Assembly: GCA_022361035.1 (NCBI GenBank)
Contig: JAKSBP010000429.1
Coordinates: forward strand, 1-46,615
Direction: 5' to 3'
DNA length: 46,615 bases
From: Clostridia bacterium
GTDB lineage: Bacteria > Bacillota > Clostridia > Peptostreptococcales > Caminicellaceae
Numbering within the stretch: position 1 is the stretch's first letter; each line of letters begins with the position of its first letter. Shown here one piece after another: positions 18,311 through 29,298 of this stretch. Below the pieces are notes generated by a model. It did not search any database, was not told the DNA's origin, and saw only the letters and a program-made list of their open reading frames with translations. The position numbers and the translations under genes were made by a program.

Positions 18311-21300
18311 TTATGAAATTAACATTTTAAGTGCGTTTTCTATGGATGTATCACCAGATTCCACACCGTCTAGCAATTTCTTTAAGTTGTCATCTGACAT
18401 TTCCTCTTTAGCTTTAACTTTTTTAGCCTTTTCCTTTTTCCCCATTTTCTCATCGATATAAGTCGCCATTTGTTCTACTGATGGATAAGAGAATATGTCA
18501 GAAATATCTATTGCTCCTTTGAAAACCTCATTAATTTGCTTCAGTAGTTGTATTGCCATTAAAGAATCTCCGCCTAGGGATGTGAAATTATCAAAAATAT
18601 CTATTTCGTCAAGGCCCAATGCATTAGCCCAAATCTGAGCCAACCTGCTTTCAGTATCGTTATAGGCCTCTCCCCCTTTTCCTTTTATTACAGCTTGTAC
18701 ACCCGATTCCTCTTTGACATCCCCATCATTATACATATTTAATTTGATTTTTTGTTTTTTGAGAACATTTTCGATTTGAGAGGATAACTTAAAGGTTAAC
18801 TCATTTTCTAGCTTAATTATTTTAGAGTAGTTTAAATCACCTGGTAAAACTCTCTTTACTTGAGAATTTATGATTTCCTCAAAGCTTTTTAGGGCATTCT
18901 CCGTAGATATAGGCTTAATAGTTGTTTCAGAGTCAACAATACCATAGTCTACAGCCATTCCCGTTTCCTTCCACGCAGGCCAATTAATTGCAAAGGTCTT
19001 CTTACCCTTTTTAGCTCTATAGGCTGCAAAGGTATCCATATATGAGTTGGCAGCAGTATAGTCTCCCTGCCCTGGGTCTCCAAAAATAGATAGGATGGAT
19101 GAAAACATAACAAAGAAATCCAAATTATCATCTTTAGTTACATCATCAAGTATCCATGTTCCTTGAACTTTAGGAGCTAGAACTTTTTCAAAGTCCTCTT
19201 TTTTCTTTCTTATTATGAAACCGTCTCCTGCTACACCGGCACAATGGATTATACCTTTAATAGCTCCGTGGCTTTTTCTAAGTTTATCAACTAATTCTCT
19301 CATCTCATCTATATTAGATACGTTTGCATTTTCACATATAACTTCTGCTCCATGCTCCTCTATTTGACGAATTGCCGTAATTGCCCTACAGATTTTCTTG
19401 TTTTCACCTTCATTAAGGATTTTCTCCCAGTTCTCTTTATCTGGAAATACAGAACGACTTACTAATACAATTTTGGCTTTGTTTTTTGAAGCTATAAAAT
19501 TACCCATCTCAAGACCAAGTCCACCAGTTCCTCCAGTGATGATATACAGCCCTTTTTCTTTAACCTCAATATCTCCATCTAGGTTCTTTACTAAATCAAG
19601 CTTTCTAAATTCTTCAACAAACCTCTTGCCTTCTCTATAGGCTACCTTAAATGTTTTATCCTCAGATTTTAACTCCTTCATAATATCTTCAATCCCTGTG
19701 GAATCATCGATATCAATACATCTGCATTTTAGATTAGGATTCTCAAGTGGAATAACCTTACTTATTCCAAATAATGCTGCATTATGGGGAACTAATCTCT
19801 TCTCTTCTTTAGTAACTTCATTTGCATAATCGGCAACTAAAACTATGTCTAACTCTTGATTAATCTTATTGGATACAAGGGCTCTAGTTAAATTAAATAG
19901 ACTAAGGGTACTAAGGTTTCTTTGCTTTTCCAATTCTTCTATACTATTTATCTCTTCCCCATGGGTTAATGTCATCAGATAAACTATTTGAGATAACTCT
20001 TTATCAGCTAACTCTTTCATAAGAGTTTGATAGTCAGCTTCTTCTCCTGTAATTTCATACTTGTTTTCATTTATCTTATTAAATTTAACCCCTTGTTGTA
20101 CTTCTACTATGTTGCAGTTATCAAGCTTTAAGCCTTCAATAATTTGATCTCCTATACCTTTGCTGTCTTTAAATACAAGTATACTGCCCTCTGTTAAGTC
20201 CTTCTTATTGCCAGAAAGCTCACTATTTATCCAGCCCAATTCAAAATAGAAATTGCCTTCAGCTGCATTTCTTCTAGCTTTAAATTCAGCTTCATTAACT
20301 TTTTTAATACTATAATCACTAACTTCAGCAAATGTCTTTCCTTCACAATCCATCATGGATATATTGAAGGTTATAGTTTCCATGCCCCTTAATGACTCTT
20401 CTTTTATCCTAATATAGCTGTAGAATTTCTTCGGCATTTTACCTGAAACTTTAAGACTCTTGTATAGTAGAGGAAGATACAGACCTTCTCCTATTTCTTG
20501 GCTTATGGCATTAACAGCATTGTCGAGCATAGAAACATGCATATAATACTTATCCAAATCGTATGCAATGTATTCTGGAAGCTCAAGTTCAATAAGGGCT
20601 TCGCTCTTACCAACTGCTATAGTTTTTGAATTCTGCCATCTTTCTCCAAGCTGTGCACCACTACCTCTAACACTTATATCAATTAGCTTTTCTTCATCCT
20701 TTTGTCCTAAAAGCTTTTCCATGATATCTTTAATGTCATAAACTTTATTTTCCTTATTGCTCAACTTATACACCTTGCATTCTGCATGTTTAACCCACTG
20801 CTCGTCAAGCTCTCCTGAATTGGCTTTGCTTGCAAATGTAAGTTCAATATAATCCTTGTGTTTAGTTAAAATTGAATGGACTGATCTAGTTTCAGTTTCT
20901 CCCATAATTGCAGGTGTATAGTAGATGATATCCCTCAGCTCTACATCGCATCCATAGTATTTTTTACATATCTCTAAAGTCATTTCTATATACGTGGTTC
21001 CAGGTATTACGTAATTTCCTAATATTTTATGATCACTTAAAACCCAATGTGTATCAACACTAAATTCAGTTGTATATATATCTTGATAGAATGATTCTGC
21101 TAGGCATATATCTACCAAGGGATGTGAAATCTCTTTCATTTTTTTAATTTCTCTAGTTTTAGCTTTAACATCCTCAGATTTCTCTTCGTACCAGCATCGT
21201 AATCTTTCTAAGGAATAAGTAGGTAAATTCACAGTTCTCCTATTTTGCCCTTGGTATAATTTATCCCATTCTATCTTGGCCCCTCTGACATAAAACTCGC

Positions 21301-23161
21301 AAAGTTCAGCAGCAGTAGGGTAATTGTAGGACTTTATTAACTCTTCAAATTTTGACTGGGCAGACTTTGTTAAATTTCTTCTTTCTCTTTCAGATATTTC
21401 TCCCTTTTCACGGGTTTTCTTGTTGTCCGATACTATTTTATGTTTACTATAATACACACCAAACTTATTTAAATCATTGAAATCTGTATCTAAAACATAC
21501 TCTATCTTTTCCTTTAAATCCTCATAATCCTTAACCATGAATACAATCCTGTGGGTATAATGGCCCCTTCCAGTATTAGCCGTATAACAAATATCTTGTA
21601 AATCTAGGTTTTGAGACTCAAAGGTTTTATAATATTTTTCAAGGGTTTCTTTTAGTAGATGTTGCTTTTTAGCCGATACTGTAAGTATTTCAAATTCATT
21701 AGAATTATTTTCTTCCTTTTTCTGTAGCTGAGGAGCCTCTTCCAAAACCACATGGCAGTTTGTACCACTAAAACCAAAGGAGTTGACTCCAGCTCGCCTT
21801 GGACTGTCTCCCTGTTCCCATTCTCTTAACTCATCGCTTACATATACAGGAGAATCACAAAAGTTTATAAAGCCATTGGGCTCAGTAAAATTCAAGCTGG
21901 CAGGAATAGCTTTGTTTTTAAGCATCATTATTACTTTAAGTAATGAGGCTAAACCCGAGGCCCCTACAAGGTGTCCAATACTTGTCTTTACAGAGCCAAT
22001 ACCACAAAACTGCTTCTTATCTGTAAATCTCCTAAATGCATTAGTCATTGCCTTTACTTCTATGGGGTCTCCAAGTACAGTACCTGTACCATGGGCTTCT
22101 ATATATTCTACCGTTTCTGGATTGATTTTTGCTTTATCCCAAGCTGTTTTAAGTAGTTTTTCCTGGGCTCCAGCATCGGGAGCAGTTATTCCATTAGATG
22201 CTCCATCGTTGTTTATTGCACTAGCTTTAATAACAGCGTGAATAGGGTCTCCATCAGCTAGGGCTTTGCTTAGAGGCTTTAGTAGTACTGCTCCAACCCC
22301 TTCACCCCAAACTGTACCATTGGCATTATTATCAAAGGTTCTTACAATATTATCCTTTGATTCAACGGAATCTAGCTCCTTAAGTTCGTCTTTAAACTTC
22401 ATAGGACGATAGTAGAAACTGCTAAGACCACCGGCGATAGCCATATCACATTCTCCGTTTTTTATAGAATTGCATGCAGCATGTACTGATACCAGCCCTG
22501 ATGAACAAGCTGTATCTATAACTATACTAGGACCAAGTAAATTAAAGATATATGATACACGGCTAGCAAGAATACCTGGCCAGGTTCCCGTTACCACCAT
22601 TGGGTCCAATGCCGCAAGCTGTTTATACTTCATATCTGATACATGGTCAATCCCTACAAAAATACCTGTCTTAGTACCATATATCTTATTTCCCCCATAA
22701 CCAGCATCTTCAATAGCCTTATATGCAATTTCTAAAAACTTTCTCTGATCTGGGTCCATTGCCTTTGCTTCTCTAGGTGGTATTCCAAAGAAATCCCAAT
22801 CAAACTTATCTATTTCATCTAAATACCCTCTAGTTTGATATGTAACATCTAACTCTCCATTTTCTTTTATTGCATTTTCTTCTTTTAATTGATGGTAATG
22901 AAATTTTAAAAGAAAATCTTCAATATCCTTTACCCTTTCCTTTGGAAGTTCATCGATGCATATGGCACCCTTCGCAATGTTATTCCAATATTCCTCCAAA
23001 TTCTTTGCCTTAGGAAATATACCCGACATACCTATAATAGCGATTTCATCTTCTTTCTCATTGGCCTTTTCCTTTAATTCCACAAGCATTTGTTTTGCTT
23101 CAGCTTGAGATAAATTTTGACCTGCAACCTGCTTATAAATATAATTTTTTAATAAATCCAA
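18311..23161 (-). CDS. PKS2: trans-AT polyketide synthase, KS-DH-KR-ACP
   Basis: About 1616 residues from the TTG at 23161, chosen because AAAAGGTGGTGG lies just upstream; an ATG at 23200 would overlap PKS1 and has no such site. Docking helices NYIYKQVAGQNLSQAEAKQM; KS (about 40-480; Cys about 218 in IDTACSSGL, EAHGTGT, SIGHLVG: complete triad); AT-less linker ending LPTYSLERLRCWY; DH (HKILGNYVIP about 710; second motif HVSMLDNAVN, with Val for Pro and Asn for Gln/His); KR (TGGTGGLGLE about 1213, Tyr in GDYTAANSY about 1368); ACP (TSLGGDSL, Ser about 1531); tail LKKLLDGVESGDTSIENA. It predicts one extension with reduction and dehydration to an enoyl unit. The gene begins 17 bases after the PKS1 stop, so the two are probably translationally coupled. 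Confidence 0.95.
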   Translation of the reverse strand: MDLLKNYIYKQVAGQNLSQAEAKQMLVELKEKANEKEDEIAIIGMSGIFPKAKNLEEYWNNIAKGAICIDELPKERVKDIEDFLLKFHYHQLKEENAIKENGELDVTYQTRGYLDEIDKFDWDFFGIPPREAKAMDPDQRKFLEIAYKAIEDAGYGGNKIYGTKTGIFVGIDHVSDMKYKQLAALDPMVVTGTWPGILASRVSYIFNLLGPSIVIDTACSSGLVSVHAACNSIKNGECDMAIAGGLSSFYYRPMKFKDELKELDSVESKDNIVRTFDNNANGTVWGEGVGAVLLKPLSKALADGDPIHAVIKASAINNDGASNGITAPDAGAQEKLLKTAWDKAKINPETVEYIEAHGTGTVLGDPIEVKAMTNAFRRFTDKKQFCGIGSVKTSIGHLVGASGLASLLKVIMMLKNKAIPASLNFTEPNGFINFCDSPVYVSDELREWEQGDSPRRAGVNSFGFSGTNCHVVLEEAPQLQKKEENNSNEFEILTVSAKKQHLLKETLEKYYKTFESQNLDLQDICYTANTGRGHYTHRIVFMVKDYEDLKEKIEYVLDTDFNDLNKFGVYYSKHKIVSDNKKTREKGEISERERRNLTKSAQSKFEELIKSYNYPTAAELCEFYVRGAKIEWDKLYQGQNRRTVNLPTYSLERLRCWYEEKSEDVKAKTREIKKMKEISHPLVDICLAESFYQDIYTTEFSVDTHWVLSDHKILGNYVIPGTTYIEMTLEICKKYYGCDVELRDIIYYTPAIMGETETRSVHSILTKHKDYIELTFASKANSGELDEQWVKHAECKVYKLSNKENKVYDIKDIMEKLLGQKDEEKLIDISVRGSGAQLGERWQNSKTIAVGKSEALIELELPEYIAYDLDKYYMHVSMLDNAVNAISQEIGEGLYLPLLYKSLKVSGKMPKKFYSYIRIKEESLRGMETITFNISMMDCEGKTFAEVSDYSIKKVNEAEFKARRNAAEGNFYFELGWINSELSGNKKDLTEGSILVFKDSKGIGDQIIEGLKLDNCNIVEVQQGVKFNKINENKYEITGEEADYQTLMKELADKELSQIVYLMTLTHGEEINSIEELEKQRNLSTLSLFNLTRALVSNKINQELDIVLVADYANEVTKEEKRLVPHNAALFGISKVIPLENPNLKCRCIDIDDSTGIEDIMKELKSEDKTFKVAYREGKRFVEEFRKLDLVKNLDGDIEVKEKGLYIITGGTGGLGLEMGNFIASKNKAKIVLVSRSVFPDKENWEKILNEGENKKICRAITAIRQIEEHGAEVICENANVSNIDEMRELVDKLRKSHGAIKGIIHCAGVAGDGFIIRKKKEDFEKVLAPKVQGTWILDDVTKDDNLDFFVMFSSILSIFGDPGQGDYTAANSYMDTFAAYRAKKGKKTFAINWPAWKETGMAVDYGIVDSETTIKPISTENALKSFEEIINSQVKRVLPGDLNYSKIIKLENELTFKLSSQIENVLKKQKIKLNMYNDGDVKEESGVQAVIKGKGGEAYNDTESRLAQIWANALGLDEIDIFDNFTSLGGDSLMAIQLLKQINEVFKGAIDISDIFSYPSVEQMATYIDEKMGKKEKAKKVKAKEEMSDDNLKKLLDGVESGDTSIENALKMLIS

Positions 23162-23177
23162 GGCTAACCACCACCTT

Positions 23178-26100
23178 TTAATAATATTTGTCTGCTTCAC
23201 TTACAGATATTTCACCTTTTGCTAACTTTTCAAGTAACTCGTCTAAGTTGCCATCATCTTGCTCTTCAATTATTTCTCCACTAGTTTCTTCTTTGCTAAG
23301 GATGCTTTCTATATACTCTGCCATATCACTTACGGTAGAGTGGGTAAACACATCTGAAATATCTACCATTCCTGGATATTCCTCTTCAAGCTTCTTTAGA
23401 AGCTCTATTGATAATATAGAATCTCCACCTAAATTGCCAAAGTTATCATAAATGTTTACTTCCTCTAATCCCAGTATTTCAGCCCATATGGAAGCAATTT
23501 TACTTTCCACTTCACTAAAGACGTCTTCATTCTTATTTCCCTTTATGAGTACATTTTGGACTTGTTTTTTACCTTCAGATGTAGATGTTTTTTTAAATTT
23601 TAAGCCGTATTTATCTATGTTACTTTGTAAATCATGGGCTATGGTAATAGGAAATTTACCTATTCCTTCTCTAATCACATCATAGTTTAATTCACCTATA
23701 ATTATCCTCTGTATTCCCTTAGCTAAAATCTCCTTTAGTGCCATAATTGCTATATTTGTAGGTATGGCCTTTAATGTATTTTGGGATTCATCCACGCCAT
23801 AGTCTACAGCCATTCCTACCTCCTTCCAAGCAGGCCAGTTAATCACTATGGTTCTCTTGCCCCTCTTATTTCTATGGGCTGAAAAAGAATCCATATAGGA
23901 ATTAGCTGATGTATAATCACCCTGTCCTAGCCCTCCAAGTAAGGAAGTTATTGAAGAAAACATTATAAAGAAATCTAAATTGTTTTTTTCAGTTAGCTTG
24001 TCTAGTATCCATGTTCCTTGTACTTTAGGTTCTATAACTTTATCAAAGACCTCTTTGTCCTTTTTTATGATAAAGCCATCTCCAGCTACTCCTGCACAGT
24101 GAATTACTCCATCAATCTTTCCATATAACTTATTTATATCTTCTATTACCACTTTCATCTCATTAAACTTGGACACGTTTGCACTATAGTAAATTACCTC
24201 TGACCCATTTTTCTCTATTTCATGAATTATCCTTATAGCTCTACAGATTTTTTTATCTTCATTTTTTGTTAATATCTCATCCCATCTTTTCCTCTCAGGC
24301 ATCTTAGAACGGCTAAGCAATGCTATTTTAACCTTTTTCTGAGCAGCTAAAAATTTACCCATTTCTAAACCAAGGCCACCGATTCCTCCAGTGATTAAAT
24401 ATAATCCATCTTCCTTAATGTCAACCTTTACATCCTGCTCTTCTTCAAAATCATATTTCATAAATTCATCAATATATCTTATACCATTACGATATGCCAC
24501 CTGATATGAATCTGAGCCATACTCCAATTCATTTATGAGTTCGGCTTCGCTTATTGTATTGTCTATATCCACACACCTACATTTCAAATGAGGATATTCT
24601 TGACTAACAACTTTACCAAATCCAAATAACGTTGCATTATGGGGATTTATTTCCTCTTCTGATTTCGTAACTTCATTTACATATTTAGATACTAAAACTA
24701 TATCTATTTCCTTGTTGAACTTTTTAGAAACAAGAGTCCTTGTTAAATAGAAAAGACTGTACATTCCCTTTTCTAGCTGTTTTTCAAGCTCAAGTCTACT
24801 GTCTATTTGGGGGTCATCACTGAGGGTTGCAAGGTGAATAATATGGGATAAGTTTTTAGTAGATAGCTCTGATAAAATCTGCTCAAAGCTCCCTTCCTTT
24901 CCATCAATCACATACTCACAATCACTTATTTTATTAAATTCCTTTAGGATTTCAACCTCTATAAGTCTACAGCCTTCAGCCTTAAGGGATTCTATTAATT
25001 CATCACTAGTTTTGCTATTTCCCTTAAATACTAAAATGTCTCCATTTGTCAATATTCTCTTTTTATTACCAACTCTATTCTTTCTCCAGCCTACTTGGTA
25101 AAATAGGTTCTTGTTATCTTTAAGCTGTTTAAAATTGAACTCATCTTCTCTTACCCTCTTGATTACATAATCATTCATTTCTACAAAAACTCTTCCATCT
25201 GCATCCATAAGAAAAAGATCAAAGGAAGGTGTTTCAATGCTTTCCTTTTTTGTATTTTTCTCTTTAATGTAGCTATACATTTTCTTTGGAGTTGGTCCGT
25301 ATACTATCATTTTTTTATAGGACAAAGGTAGGTAAGACCCCTCTCCAACAACTGTATTTACTGCATTTATGCTGCGGTCCATTAGTGCAGGATGAAGATA
25401 GTATTGTTCTAAATCCTTTATATTTGATTCTGGCATTTCAAAGAACGCCAAATACTGCCCTTTTTTCCCACAATACAATCTTTTATTTATTTCTTTCCAC
25501 CTAGGACCTATGTCAATGATTATTTTTCTGCCATCATCAACTAGCTCTTCCATTCCTTCATTTTCTATGATGCTTTTTATATCATATTTAGGAGCTTCTT
25601 TTGTATCTATAAACCGTATCTTTCCTTCTACATGTATATTCCATCTATATTCTCCATTAGATTCGCTTGCTATAGTAACCTCATAGTAGTCCTTTGCTTC
25701 TTTCAATATTATATGTATTTCCTTAGACTCTCCTTCTTCCAATGAAAAAGGAAATATAAACATTATGTTTTCTAGCTGTATATATTTATTTTTTAAATAC
25801 TTTGAACAAACTTTTCTTATCATCTCTAGGTAAGCCGTCCCCGGCATAACAAATCTACCTGCCACTTTATGCTCTCTTAAAACCCAATGACTGTCTACAC
25901 CTAATGTGCCAACGTAAATCTCCTGGCCTATTGTTTTAACAGCACAGCGTTCTATTAATGGATGATCAATCTCTTGGGTTCCCTTATCTTTCAATACTAT
26001 CTGATTAGATTTCGGAGTTATCCAACAGCGTGTTGGCTTAAAGGGGTATGTCGGTAAACTTATTCTCTTCCTGATTTGACCTTTATAAAACAAGTTCCAA

Positions 26101-27944
26101 TCTACTTCGGCTCCACCTATATAAAGTCTACATATTTCTTCTAGAGTCGACTCTTCCCTCTCCCCTTTTTTATCCTTCGATGAAATAATATAGTTTGCAT
26201 CTTCACTTAACTTATTCTTTATACTTTCATTTATTTCATTTTCTAAGTCTATTTCTTTATCAGTTGAAACATATCTATATTCCTTATAATAAACACCCTT
26301 TTCATTAGAATTTTCAAAGCTAAAGGCTTTAAGCTTCTGAATCAACTCTTCTTTGTTCTTTGACAGTATTGCCAGTCTGTGGTTATGATGAGACCTGCCT
26401 AAGCTGGATGTATAACAGATATCTTCCAACTTAGCCTCCCTATCACTGGATAAATATAGTTCATATGAATCAACTAGCTTAGATAATACATCTCTGTCTT
26501 GTGCCGATAAGGTTAATATTTCTAAGGTAGAGGGAGCTTTTTCTAGAGTTTCATGATTATTGTCCTTATATTCTTCAAGTACAACATGACAATTTGTTCC
26601 AGATAATCCAAAGGAACTAACTCCCCCTCTTAAAGGAAATTCATTAGATTCCCATTGTGTCAATCTATCATTTACATATACTGGAGAATCAATAAAATTT
26701 ATATTCCTATTTGGTCTTTTAAAATGAATTGTTGCAGGTATTTCTTTATGTTTCAATGCCAAGGCTAGTTTTACTAGTCCCGCAATTCCAGCAATATTAT
26801 CTAAATGACCGATATTTGTCTTGACAGAACCTACAGCACAAAAGTTTTTCTTATCAGTATATCTTTTAAATGCCCTCTCAATTCCACTTATTTCAATAGG
26901 ATCACCAAGCTTCGTTGCTGTGCCATGGGCTTCTATATAGGATATTGATTCAGGGTCAATAGATGCTTTTTTCCATGCCTCTACTATCACTTTTTCTTGA
27001 GCCGATGAATTTGGCGCTGTCAAACCTATACTGCTCCCATCTTGATTGATAGCGCTTCCCTTTATAACTGCATATATATTATCACTATCAGCTATTGCTT
27101 TACTTAAGGGCTTTAAAAGAATTGTGATAACTCCCTCACCTGAACCTGTACCATCGGAGCTATCATCAAAGGTCCTAGCTCTATCACCAGGTGATCTTAT
27201 TCCTATTTCATCATCCATACCTTTTTGAATTGGAAAGAGATTTATCTTTACTCCTCCTGCTATAGCCATTTCACATTCACCATCTATAATAGCTTGGCAT
27301 GCTAAATGTACAGCTACAAGGGCTGATGAGCAAGCAGTATCAACCAAGATACTCGGACCCTGAAAATCTAGAAGATAGGAAATTCTACTTGGTATAATGG
27401 ATTTTACATTACCCGGAAGGGAAATGTTCTTATATAAATCATGGTCAGCCATATTTATAAGCCCATGATAATCTACCTTTAGGTCGCTACTATGTCCTAC
27501 ATATACTCCTGTTTTACTTCCTTTAACACTATCTACACTATATCCAGCATCTTCAATTACTCTCCAAGCCCCTTGAAGAAACAGTCTCTGATTAGGATCT
27601 ATTAAGCTTGCTTCCCTAGGTGAAAGGTTAAAAAATCTATAATCGAACCTATCAATCTCATCAAGGTACCCAGCTTCACATATCCTGGGAGGATCAAAGG
27701 GCATAAAACTATTAGGTAGTAATGGACCTATATCTTTAAATCTTTGTACTGGATATTCCTTTATACAATCCTTTTCATCTCTAATATTATTCCAAAATTC
27801 TCTAATGTTCTCAGCCATGGGAAACTCCCCATACATTCCTATTATAGCTATATCTCTTTTTGCAATTTTTTCTAATTTCTTGGTAATATTATGAGCACTA
27901 GAATTCTCTTTGACTTTATTAAAATCAAGAAATTTATTCTGCAA
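23178..27944 (-). CDS. PKS1: trans-AT polyketide synthase, KS-DH-KR-ACP
   Basis: 1588 residues from a TTG at 27944 preceded by GGGGGGGAG. KS (about 30-455; Cys about 204 in VDTACSSAL, His in EAHGTAT, second His in NIGHLDN); linker to LPTYPFKPTRCW; DH (about 665-930; HKVAGRFVMP matches the HxxxGxxxxP motif, second motif HPALMDRSIN); KR with structural part (about 950-1150) and catalytic part (TGGIGGLGLE about 1186, Tyr in GDYTSANSY about 1343); ACP (GNLGGDSI, Ser about 1506); tail LLEKLAKGEISVSEADKYY. Unlike PKS2-4 its N-terminus lacks the LxxGxxxxxxA docking helices, which fits its place as the first PKS protein, taking the chain from the NRPS. It should add malonyl to the glycyl intermediate and reduce and dehydrate it. 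Confidence 0.95.
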   Translation of the reverse strand: MQNKFLDFNKVKENSSAHNITKKLEKIAKRDIAIIGMYGEFPMAENIREFWNNIRDEKDCIKEYPVQRFKDIGPLLPNSFMPFDPPRICEAGYLDEIDRFDYRFFNLSPREASLIDPNQRLFLQGAWRVIEDAGYSVDSVKGSKTGVYVGHSSDLKVDYHGLINMADHDLYKNISLPGNVKSIIPSRISYLLDFQGPSILVDTACSSALVAVHLACQAIIDGECEMAIAGGVKINLFPIQKGMDDEIGIRSPGDRARTFDDSSDGTGSGEGVITILLKPLSKAIADSDNIYAVIKGSAINQDGSSIGLTAPNSSAQEKVIVEAWKKASIDPESISYIEAHGTATKLGDPIEISGIERAFKRYTDKKNFCAVGSVKTNIGHLDNIAGIAGLVKLALALKHKEIPATIHFKRPNRNINFIDSPVYVNDRLTQWESNEFPLRGGVSSFGLSGTNCHVVLEEYKDNNHETLEKAPSTLEILTLSAQDRDVLSKLVDSYELYLSSDREAKLEDICYTSSLGRSHHNHRLAILSKNKEELIQKLKAFSFENSNEKGVYYKEYRYVSTDKEIDLENEINESIKNKLSEDANYIISSKDKKGEREESTLEEICRLYIGGAEVDWNLFYKGQIRKRISLPTYPFKPTRCWITPKSNQIVLKDKGTQEIDHPLIERCAVKTIGQEIYVGTLGVDSHWVLREHKVAGRFVMPGTAYLEMIRKVCSKYLKNKYIQLENIMFIFPFSLEEGESKEIHIILKEAKDYYEVTIASESNGEYRWNIHVEGKIRFIDTKEAPKYDIKSIIENEGMEELVDDGRKIIIDIGPRWKEINKRLYCGKKGQYLAFFEMPESNIKDLEQYYLHPALMDRSINAVNTVVGEGSYLPLSYKKMIVYGPTPKKMYSYIKEKNTKKESIETPSFDLFLMDADGRVFVEMNDYVIKRVREDEFNFKQLKDNKNLFYQVGWRKNRVGNKKRILTNGDILVFKGNSKTSDELIESLKAEGCRLIEVEILKEFNKISDCEYVIDGKEGSFEQILSELSTKNLSHIIHLATLSDDPQIDSRLELEKQLEKGMYSLFYLTRTLVSKKFNKEIDIVLVSKYVNEVTKSEEEINPHNATLFGFGKVVSQEYPHLKCRCVDIDNTISEAELINELEYGSDSYQVAYRNGIRYIDEFMKYDFEEEQDVKVDIKEDGLYLITGGIGGLGLEMGKFLAAQKKVKIALLSRSKMPERKRWDEILTKNEDKKICRAIRIIHEIEKNGSEVIYYSANVSKFNEMKVVIEDINKLYGKIDGVIHCAGVAGDGFIIKKDKEVFDKVIEPKVQGTWILDKLTEKNNLDFFIMFSSITSLLGGLGQGDYTSANSYMDSFSAHRNKRGKRTIVINWPAWKEVGMAVDYGVDESQNTLKAIPTNIAIMALKEILAKGIQRIIIGELNYDVIREGIGKFPITIAHDLQSNIDKYGLKFKKTSTSEGKKQVQNVLIKGNKNEDVFSEVESKIASIWAEILGLEEVNIYDNFGNLGGDSILSIELLKKLEEEYPGMVDISDVFTHSTVSDMAEYIESILSKEETSGEIIEEQDDGNLDELLEKLAKGEISVSEADKYY

Positions 27945-27990
27945 CTCTACTCCCCCCCTTCAACAGTACCATCAACGACAATAACTTCTA

Positions 27991-29244
27991 TTATGGCATT
28001 TCAAAATCTTGGAAAAGATGACTAGTCCCCGTTTCATTAAATATTTGATTAAATCTTTCTACCTGTTCCTCAGTGGGGGTTTTCTTGGTTGTAAAGACTG
28101 ACTTAAGCATTTCAAGGGCTTTCTTCATTTGCTCTAAAGTTGGCTCCGCTCCACTAGTCTCTATGGTCTCTTGCATTTCCTGTATCTCTTTATATGGCTC
28201 TGAAACACCCTTCTGATATTCTTCGTTATCCCAATTACGATTTCTTGTAGATACTGCAACAGCCATGGCCCTTGTAACTAAACTTGGAATACTTGTATCG
28301 GCTTTTCTCTCTTCAAAAAGTTTAATCATTTCATCAACATCTTCACTCCTATCAGAGCTGTAACACTTGATATTTGGTGCGTTATATTTCATTAAGCTGT
28401 TTAAAACTGTTTTAGGTCCTATCTCAACAGTAACATCTGGCCTTAAACTTTTAACGTATTCCATGGATTCTGACCAACGAACTGGTTCTACAATTTGTGT
28501 AGTAAGGTTTTCTACTACCTTATCTAACCCTCCATATGGGAAAGCAGTAACATTTGAAATAACTGGAAACTGAAAGTTATTATATTTATAACTCAATAGT
28601 TTTTCCTTCATTTTTTTAGCTGCCCCCTCCATGATGGGACTGTGGAATGGTGCACTTACTTTAAGAGGAGTAACTACTGCTCCCATGGCTTCTAAATTTT
28701 TACTAGCATTTTCTACTGCTTCCCTGTGCCCAGAAATAACATATTGATTTGGTGAATTGTAGTTTGATATAACCGCTACCTGGTCTCCACCTGATACCTT
28801 TTTACACTCCTGCTCCACTACCTTTCTATCAAGTCCAATAATTGCAGCCATCGTTCCAGTACCAAGCATAGCTGCTTCCTGCATAAAAATTCCACGCTGC
28901 CTAACAATTTTTACAGCATCACAAAACTCTATAACACCACTACAGGTTAATGCAGAATATTCACCAAGGCTGTGTCCAGCAGAGCAAATAGGCTTTACCC
29001 CAATTTCTTGCATATAAGCCCTATATGCTGCTACGCTAACAGTTAGAATTGCTGGCTGCGCATTTTCTGTCTTAGTTAATTCCTTTTGATCTCCCTCAAA
29101 ACACAATGCTTTTAAGTCAAATCCCAAAACATCATTAGCTTCTTCAAAAACTTGTTTTGCACAAGCAAATTCGTCATATAAGTCTTTCCCCATTTTTACA
29201 TACTGTGATCCCTGTCCTGGAAATAATAAAACTATCTTATTCAT
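27991..29244 (-). CDS. Discrete malonyl-type trans-acyltransferase
   Basis: 417 residues. It has all hallmark motifs of a FabD-type acyltransferase: the oxyanion motif PGQGSQ at the N-terminus, GHSLGE (Ser about 92), the Arg in RQRGIFMQEA that binds the extender carboxylate, and the catalytic His in APFHSP (about 198). All PKS proteins here lack an AT domain, so this enzyme is expected to load malonyl onto their ACPs in trans. Beyond the usual ~300 residues it carries a ~100-residue extension (from MAVAVSTRNRNWDNEEYQ) that is conserved in the second AT of the cluster; its role is unknown and docking to the synthase is possible. It lies between the NRPS and PKS1, 46 bases ahead of PKS1. Confidence 0.93.
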   Translation of the reverse strand: MNKIVLLFPGQGSQYVKMGKDLYDEFACAKQVFEEANDVLGFDLKALCFEGDQKELTKTENAQPAILTVSVAAYRAYMQEIGVKPICSAGHSLGEYSALTCSGVIEFCDAVKIVRQRGIFMQEAAMLGTGTMAAIIGLDRKVVEQECKKVSGGDQVAVISNYNSPNQYVISGHREAVENASKNLEAMGAVVTPLKVSAPFHSPIMEGAAKKMKEKLLSYKYNNFQFPVISNVTAFPYGGLDKVVENLTTQIVEPVRWSESMEYVKSLRPDVTVEIGPKTVLNSLMKYNAPNIKCYSSDRSEDVDEMIKLFEERKADTSIPSLVTRAMAVAVSTRNRNWDNEEYQKGVSEPYKEIQEMQETIETSGAEPTLEQMKKALEMLKSVFTTKKTPTEEQVERFNQIFNETGTSHLFQDFEMP

Positions 29245-29298
29245 ATACTTTTAACCACCTTTCACTATTTTTAAAATTAATTTGAGAATTAATCCGAT

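Noticed and set aside
14496..28573. Many plus-strand open frames of 60-155 codons inside the PKS genes
   Set aside because: They are antisense shadows of the conserved PKS coding frames, Ser/Pro/Leu-rich, without ribosome sites.
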